A stretch of 64,000 nucleotides of DNA from Mycobacterium sp. MBM (lineage in GTDB: Bacteria; Actinomycetota; Actinomycetes; Mycobacteriales; Mycobacteriaceae): assembly GCA_021648845.1 (NCBI GenBank), contig JAKJHY010000012.1, positions 1-64,000 on the forward strand. The letters run 5' to 3'. Shown piece after piece: positions 59,708 through 64,000 of the stretch. The notes beneath the pieces are model-generated. The model saw only the letters and a list, made by a program, of their open reading frames with translations, had not been told where the DNA came from and did no database searches. The position numbers and the translations under genes were made by a program. How positions within the stretch are numbered: the first letter of the stretch is position 1; each line of letters begins with the position of its first letter.

Positions 59708-60757
59708 ATGGCGGACATGATTCCCCGCCGCCCCGAGGAGGTGACCCCGGCCTGGTTGGGCGGGGTTCTCGGTGCCGATGTGCGTAGCGTCGAGTCCGCA
59801 CCCATCGGCACCGGCCAGACCGGCGCCACCTACCGGCTGACGGTGCAGTACGGCACCGAAACCGGTCTGCCGGGCAGCTTCGCCATCAAACTGCCCTCGC
59901 AGGACGACACCGTCCGCGACCGGGTGGCCATCGGCTACCGCTCCGAGCACGCGTTCTATCGCGATGTGGCCGACCTGGTCAGCATCCCGATACCTCGCAG
60001 CTACCACTGCGAGATCGACGGCGACGGAGCGGAATTCGTCTTGTTGCTGGCCGATATGGCACCCGCCGAGCAGGGCGACCAGATCGCCGGGTGCAGCGCG
60101 GACGAGGCCCGGCTGGCCGTACGGGCCCTGGCCGGATTGCACGCGCCGAGCTGGTGCGACCCGAAATGGACCGACTTCCCCGGTGTCGCGATGCCGAAGC
60201 CGGACGCCGCGATGGCCTCCGGGATGGGGGATGTGGCCGCGATGGCCACCGATCTCACCCTGGAAAAGCTCGGCGACCGGATGAGCGCCGAGGACCGCGC
60301 CACCCTGTCGGCGTCGATGGCCGTGGTGACCCCCTGGCTACTGGCCGAGCCGGACCGATTCGCCCTGCTGCACGGTGACTACCGGCTGGACAACATGCTG
60401 TTCGACCCGGACCGCACGCAGATCACCGTGGTGGATTGGCAGACCCTCGGATCCGGCCTTGCCGCACGCGATCTCGCGTACTTCACCGCGACCAGCCTGG
60501 ACCCGGTGACGCGCGCGGCCGCCGAACGGGACCTGGTGGCCGAATATCACGCCGGCCTGCAGGCACTCGGCGTCGCCGGCTACGACGCGCAGACCTGCTG
60601 GCGGGACTACCGCCTTGGCATGCTGCAGGCGCCGCTGATCATCGTGCTCGGGGTGGCGTTCGCGACCGCCACCGAGCGCGGAGACGACATGATGCTCGTG
60701 ATGGCCGAACGGTCCTGCCGGGCGATCCGCGAGTTGGACACGCTGGCCCTCATCTGA
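59708..60757 (+). CDS. APH/ecdysteroid-kinase-like phosphotransferase
   Basis: A cytosolic small-molecule kinase of 349 residues of the aminoglycoside-phosphotransferase/ecdysteroid-kinase superfamily. GTGQTGATYRLTV near residue 35 is the nucleotide loop, SFAIKLPSQDDTVR near 57 holds the ATP-binding Lys, [15 protein letters not shown] near 217 the catalytic loop, and ITVVDWQTLGSG near 237 the metal Asp. The same pattern [11 protein letters not shown] is in the fusion protein at 38765-40771, so the two are related. Mycobacterial members often lie beside acyl-CoA dehydrogenase genes, and drug resistance need not be inferred. Its 3' end overlaps that of the opposing cobK by eight bases. Confidence 0.88.
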   Translation: MADMIPRRPEEVTPAWLGGVLGADVRSVESAPIGTGQTGATYRLTVQYGTETGLPGSFAIKLPSQDDTVRDRVAIGYRSEHAFYRDVADLVSIPIPRSYHCEIDGDGAEFVLLLADMAPAEQGDQIAGCSADEARLAVRALAGLHAPSWCDPKWTDFPGVAMPKPDAAMASGMGDVAAMATDLTLEKLGDRMSAEDRATLSASMAVVTPWLLAEPDRFALLHGDYRLDNMLFDPDRTQITVVDWQTLGSGLAARDLAYFTATSLDPVTRAAAERDLVAEYHAGLQALGVAGYDAQTCWRDYRLGMLQAPLIIVLGVAFATATERGDDMMLVMAERSCRAIRELDTLALI

Positions 60758-61475
60758 GGCCGGCCAGCCACGCGACGGCCGCGTCGACGGTGTCGACCGC
60801 GTGCACACCCGCTGGCAGCGCCGGTCGGCGCACCATGACCACCGGCACGCCGGTCTGGGCCGCGGCGTCAAGCTTCGCATGCGTCATCGCACCGCCGCTG
60901 TTCTTGGTGACCAGAGCATCGATAGCATACTGCTGCAACAGTTTTCGTTCACCCTCGACGCGATACGGTCCGCGGGAGAGCAGCACCTCACGGTGTGCGG
61001 GTAGCAGCTCGTCCTCCGGTGCGGTGACCGCGCGGATCAGAAACCACGCATCACAGTGCCGGAACGCCGCGGTGCCGGAGCGCCCGGTGGTGAGAAACAC
61101 CCGCCGGTAGCCGTTGGCGCAGACCACCTCGGCCGCCTCGCTATCGGAGTCCACCACGATCGCATCCCCGGCCGGCCAGGCCGGCCGGGCCAGCACCAGA
61201 TGGGGCAGACCGACCTGCGCGGCCGCCCGCGCGGCATTGGCCGTGATGGTCGCGGCGAACGGGTGGGTGGCGTCCACCACCGCGGTGATGCCGTTGCCGC
61301 GCAACCACTGCGCCAGTCCCTCGGCACCACCGAAGCCGCCGATGCGTACCTCACCGACCGGCAACGCCGGGTCGGGCACCCGCCCGGCCAGCGAGCTGAT
61401 CACGGCGATGTCGGGGTGTAACCGGGCGGCCAGCGACCGTGCCTCCCCGGTGCCGCCGAGCAGCAGGACCCGCAC
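60750..61475 (-). CDS. cobK: Precorrin-6A reductase CobK
   Basis: Reduces precorrin-6A with NADPH to precorrin-6B; 241 residues. The nucleotide-binding start VLLLGGTGEARSLAARL is typical, as are TAVVDATHPFAATITANAARAA near 74, RVFLTTGR near 118 and SRGPYRVEGERKLLQQYAIDALVTKNSGGAMTHAKL near 157. The start is a GTG at 61475, sharing one base with the last base of the cobM stop. It is the last gene of the cobL-cobM-cobK unit. Its 3' end overlaps the convergent kinase gene by eight bases. Confidence 0.96.
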   Translation of the reverse strand: MRVLLLGGTGEARSLAARLHPDIAVISSLAGRVPDPALPVGEVRIGGFGGAEGLAQWLRGNGITAVVDATHPFAATITANAARAAAQVGLPHLVLARPAWPAGDAIVVDSDSEAAEVVCANGYRRVFLTTGRSGTAAFRHCDAWFLIRAVTAPEDELLPAHREVLLSRGPYRVEGERKLLQQYAIDALVTKNSGGAMTHAKLDAAAQTGVPVVMVRRPALPAGVHAVDTVDAAVAWLAGLR

Positions 61476-62230
61476 TAGTGCCGGCTTCCGCGCCGGCGGC
61501 CCGACGAATACAGATAGCTGTCGGTGAAACCCTCGGCCGCCAGCACGTCGCCGACGATGATCACCGCGGTGCGGGTGATCCCCGCGGCGTGCATCTGGCC
61601 GGCGAGCTCCCCCAGCGAGCAGCGCAATACCTGCTCGCTGGGCCAGCTCGCGAAGGCGACCACCGCGCACGGGGTATCGGCGGTGTAGCCGCCGGCCGTG
61701 AGCTGCTCGACGATGCTGTCGACCTGCGCGGCCGCCAGGTGCAAGACCAGGGTGTTGGCCGGTGCCGACAATGCGGCCAGGGACTCCTTCTCGGGCATCG
61801 CCGTGGACAAGGTGGCGACCCGACTCAGCGTCACCGTCTGCGACACCCCGGGCACCGTCAGCTCACGGCCCACCGCCGCGGCCGCCGCCGCGAACGCCGG
61901 CACCCCGGGCACCACCTCCCAGGCGATGCCGAGCGCGTCGAGCCGTCGGCACTGTTCGGCCAACGCGCTGTAGATCGAGGGATCCCCGGAGTGCAGCCGG
62001 GCCACATCCAGGCCGGCGGCGTCGGCGGCGGCCAGCTCCTCGATGATCTGCTCCAGATTCAGCGGGCCGGTGTCGACGATGCGGGCGCCGTCCGGGCATT
62101 CGGCGAGCAGGTCCTCGGGCATGATCGAACCCGCGTACAGGCACACCTGGCAGCGGGTGAGCAATCGTTGGCCACGCACCGTGATCAGATCGGCCGCGCC
62201 CGGCCCGGCTCCGATGAAGTAGACGGTCAC
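61475..62230 (-). CDS. cobM: Precorrin-4 C11-methyltransferase CobM
   Basis: Adds a methyl from S-adenosyl-methionine at C11 of precorrin-4; 251 residues. The corrin methyltransferase pattern is VYFIGAGPGAADLITVRGQRLL at the start, VARLHSGDPSIYSALAEQ near 81 and EVVPGVPAFAAAAAAVGRELTVPGVSQTVTLSR near 107. The start is a GTG at 62230 that overlaps the cobL stop by four bases (GTGA). The tail ends in YSSGRRRGSRH, the usual CobM end. Confidence 0.96.
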   Translation of the reverse strand: MTVYFIGAGPGAADLITVRGQRLLTRCQVCLYAGSIMPEDLLAECPDGARIVDTGPLNLEQIIEELAAADAAGLDVARLHSGDPSIYSALAEQCRRLDALGIAWEVVPGVPAFAAAAAAVGRELTVPGVSQTVTLSRVATLSTAMPEKESLAALSAPANTLVLHLAAAQVDSIVEQLTAGGYTADTPCAVVAFASWPSEQVLRCSLGELAGQMHAAGITRTAVIIVGDVLAAEGFTDSYLYSSGRRRGSRH

Positions 62231-63402
62231 GACGTGACCAGGACCCACTGGGTGACCGGGTAGGCCGGCCGGAAACCGGTGAAACCGCCGATCGGCTCGC
62301 CGTGGTAGTGCTGGAACCGGCGCAACTGGCCTCCTAGTCTCGCGTGGCCCTCGAGGACCGCAGCCTCCGATTCTGCCGTGACGACATTGGCCACCAACCG
62401 GCCCCCGGCAGGCAGCCGGTCCAGACACGCCTCGAGCAGGCCGGCCTCGGTGATACCGCCGCCGATGAAGATCACCGACGGCTCGGCGGCGCCGTCGAAA
62501 CCGTCCGGGGCGGCGGCGCGCACCTCGACATTCACCCCGAACGCGACGGCATTGGCGGCGATGCGTGCTCGTCGTTGCTCCGAACGCTCGAAAGCCACTG
62601 CGGTGCAGCCCGTTCCGCTACGGCACCATTCGACGGCGATACTGCCCGAGCCGGACCCGACATCCCACAGCCGTTCGCCGGGCCGCGGCCCCAACGCGGC
62701 CAGGGTCACCGCGCGGATGCCCTGCTTGGTGATCTGGCCGTCATGGGCGAATGCCGTATCCGGCAGGGTGTGGTAACGCCGTTCATCGGGCAGATACTGC
62801 ACCGCAACGACATTCAGGTCGTCGATATCTCCCCCGGTGCCGGCGGCCCAGTCCCGTGCCGGCGCGCTGCGGCGACGCTCCTGCGGCCCGCCCAGCTGTT
62901 CGAGCACGGTGAATTCGGAGTCACCGCGGCCGGTGTCGGTCAGCAGCGCGGCCAACGTCACCGGGCAGCCACCGTCGCGGCTGAGCACCACCGCACGTCC
63001 GCCGCGGCGCACCGCGGTGTGCACGGGTGCGGTCACCAGGCTGATCACCTCGGTGTCCGGCACCGACCAGCCCATCCGGGCGCATGCCAACGTCACCGAG
63101 GAGACCTGCGGCAACACCCGCACCGCGGCGGCGCCGAAACGCCGGATCAGGGTCGCGCCGATACCGTGCAACAACGGATCACCGCTGGCCACCACGTGCA
63201 CATCCGCACCGGCGGGGTCGAGCTGCTCCAACGCCGGTAGCAGCGGCGTCGGCCAACAGCGGCGCTGCCCGCCGACGGTGTCGTCGAGCAGGTCCAACTG
63301 CCGGGGCGAACCATAGATGACGGTGGCGGCGGCGAGTTCGGCTCGCGACTGCGCACCGAGACCGGCCATACCGTCGGCTCCGATGCCGACCACGACGATC
63401 AT
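62227..63402 (-). CDS. cobL: Precorrin-6Y C5,15-methyltransferase (decarboxylating) CobL
   Basis: A two-domain enzyme of 391 residues that methylates C5 and C15 and removes the acetate carboxyl at C12. The N-terminal CbiE-like part begins VVVGIGADGMAGL, with VHVVASGDPLLHGIGATLI near 68. The C-terminal CbiT-like part has DGQITKQGIRAVTLAALGPRPGERLWDVGSGSGSIAVEWCR near 221, the Rossmann methyltransferase signature, and PSVIFIGGGIT near 310. It starts the leftward cobL-cobM-cobK unit, with an SDR gene 16 bases upstream on the same strand. Confidence 0.96.
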   Translation of the reverse strand: MIVVVGIGADGMAGLGAQSRAELAAATVIYGSPRQLDLLDDTVGGQRRCWPTPLLPALEQLDPAGADVHVVASGDPLLHGIGATLIRRFGAAAVRVLPQVSSVTLACARMGWSVPDTEVISLVTAPVHTAVRRGGRAVVLSRDGGCPVTLAALLTDTGRGDSEFTVLEQLGGPQERRRSAPARDWAAGTGGDIDDLNVVAVQYLPDERRYHTLPDTAFAHDGQITKQGIRAVTLAALGPRPGERLWDVGSGSGSIAVEWCRSGTGCTAVAFERSEQRRARIAANAVAFGVNVEVRAAAPDGFDGAAEPSVIFIGGGITEAGLLEACLDRLPAGGRLVANVVTAESEAAVLEGHARLGGQLRRFQHYHGEPIGGFTGFRPAYPVTQWVLVTS

Positions 63403-63418
63403 CTGGGTCCTCCACTCG

Positions 63419-64000
63419 TCATCGCGGCAACCGCCGCCAGATCGGACCAGGCAAGACCCGGAAGACCGCCGCGATCACGCCGACCTGCCACGGCACCCAA
63501 ACGCTACGGCGTCGGCCCTCCAGGGCGCGCACCGCCGCGTCGGCCACCTGCGCCGGGGTGCTGGAGAACGGTGCCGGCGCCATCCCCGCCGTCATCCGCC
63601 CGATCACGAAACCGGGGCGAACGACCAGCAGACGCTTGTCGTGCCGGGCGCGCGCATACTCGGCGAAGCCACTGCAGAATCCGTCCAGGCCGGCCTTGGC
63701 CGACCCGTAGACATAATTGGCCCGGCGCACCCGCACCCCGGCGATCGACGAGAACGTCACCATGGTCGCGGGCCCACAGCCGGACAGCGCGAGCAGTTCG
63801 GTGAGCAGGCTGACCTGTGCCAGGTAGTCGGTGTGCACGATCGCGACGGCATGTGTCGAGTCGAGCTCGGCCCGTTGCTGATCGCCGAGCACACCGAACG
63901 CCAGCACCGCCGTGCTCCACCGCGCGCCGTGCGTGCGATTGATCGACCTGAGAACGTCGCGGTGCGACCCGATATCGTCGGCGTCGAACTCGTGGACGTG
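63419..64000 (-). CDS. SDR-family protein, 5' part beyond the window (Rv2073c-like)
   Basis: A short-chain dehydrogenase cut by the right edge of the window. The visible part is 194 codons long, open to base 64000, and lacks the N-terminal cofactor loop. The catalytic Tyr and Lys are in the YGSAKAG motif, preceded by the Ser in VTFSSIAGVRV. The C-terminus is hydrophobic (WQVGVIAAVFRVLPGPIW), perhaps a membrane anchor, like DprE2-type or Rv2073c-like proteins. A GTG inside the frame, at 63907, is not the start. It is upstream of cobL on the same strand with a 16-base gap, as Rv2073c is in M. tuberculosis (from memory). Confidence 0.88.
   Translation of the reverse strand, partial: HVHEFDADDIGSHRDVLRSINRTHGARWSTAVLAFGVLGDQQRAELDSTHAVAIVHTDYLAQVSLLTELLALSGCGPATMVTFSSIAGVRVRRANYVYGSAKAGLDGFCSGFAEYARARHDKRLLVVRPGFVIGRMTAGMAPAPFSSTPAQVADAAVRALEGRRRSVWVPWQVGVIAAVFRVLPGPIWRRLPR

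Noticed and set aside
1..64000. Mobile elements, prophage, CRISPR or tRNA genes
   Set aside because: No transposase-like protein, terminal inverted repeats, regularly spaced repeats or cloverleaf was recognised; codon use looks uniform throughout.

Overview
The window looks like chromosomal DNA of a mycobacterium, most likely a rapid grower of the Mycolicibacterium / M. smegmatis type. The evidence is uniformly high GC, GTG and TTG starts, ATGA-type stop-start overlaps, RbpA, a secreted cutinase, a WS/DGAT acyltransferase, F420-type small oxidoreductases, Lpp-type lipoproteins, and a cobalamin block in the order cobN / cobG-cobH-cobIJ / cobK-cobM-cobL. Lnt and polyprenol-phosphate mannose synthase are two overlapping genes, as I recall for M. 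smegmatis, not one fused gene as in M. tuberculosis. From about 42.8 kb to the right end, the gene order follows M. tuberculosis Rv2045c (lipT) to Rv2073c from memory, with pks12 and the blaC/sigC stretch missing here. I saw no rRNA, tRNA, CRISPR array, phage or insertion sequence, and no convincing cobalamin riboswitch.

Layout, 0-12 kb: an XRE/MmyB-type regulator and an SDR enzyme; a manganese-type ABC transporter (permease, ATPase, binding lipoprotein) reading leftwards behind a palindrome-bearing promoter; a His/Cys-containing small protein; an alpha/beta hydrolase followed by a WS/DGAT enzyme; then a two-gene unit of a Cache-HAMP-cyclase receptor and an MscS channel with a cyclic-nucleotide-like domain. 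12-23.4 kb: cutinase, nitronate monooxygenase, photolyase, SRPBCC protein, universal stress protein, a large membrane protein, an HxlR regulator divergent from an SDR-tautomerase pair, a lipoprotein overlapping a catalytically intact HAMP-adenylate cyclase, and an epoxide hydrolase. 23.4-38.7 kb: an NCS1 permease divergent from a complete polyamine ABC transporter, small redox and efflux genes, a thioesterase, a two-component system, a nitroreductase, an RDD protein, a gluconate permease/kinase operon divergent from its likely GntR regulator, and a YnfA-type protein.

38.7-52.4 kb: a same-strand run of type-B carboxylesterase (lipT), copper amine oxidase and an unusual kinase-lipocalin-like fusion; lppI; a zinc-ribbon protein; rbpA behind a stress-sigma-like promoter; then ppm1-lnt-amidohydrolase-fxsA, and two related PPOX proteins flanking purU. 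52.4-63.4 kb: aerobic cobalamin biosynthesis on both strands. CobN is preceded by a previously uncalled 35-residue membrane peptide. The divergent region holds a near-perfect CRP-type site. Between cobIJ and cobK sits an APH-like kinase gene whose promoter overlaps paired palindromes. The window ends inside an SDR gene.

Best leads: (1) the receptor/channel pair at 8.3-11.9 kb, where both the cyclase domain and the nucleotide-binding domain have lost key residues; (2) the 35-residue peptide gene in front of cobN; (3) the esterase / amine oxidase / kinase-fusion cluster; (4) the operator-embedded promoter at 59.6 kb. All family calls and synteny statements were made from sequence inspection and memory, not from database searches.
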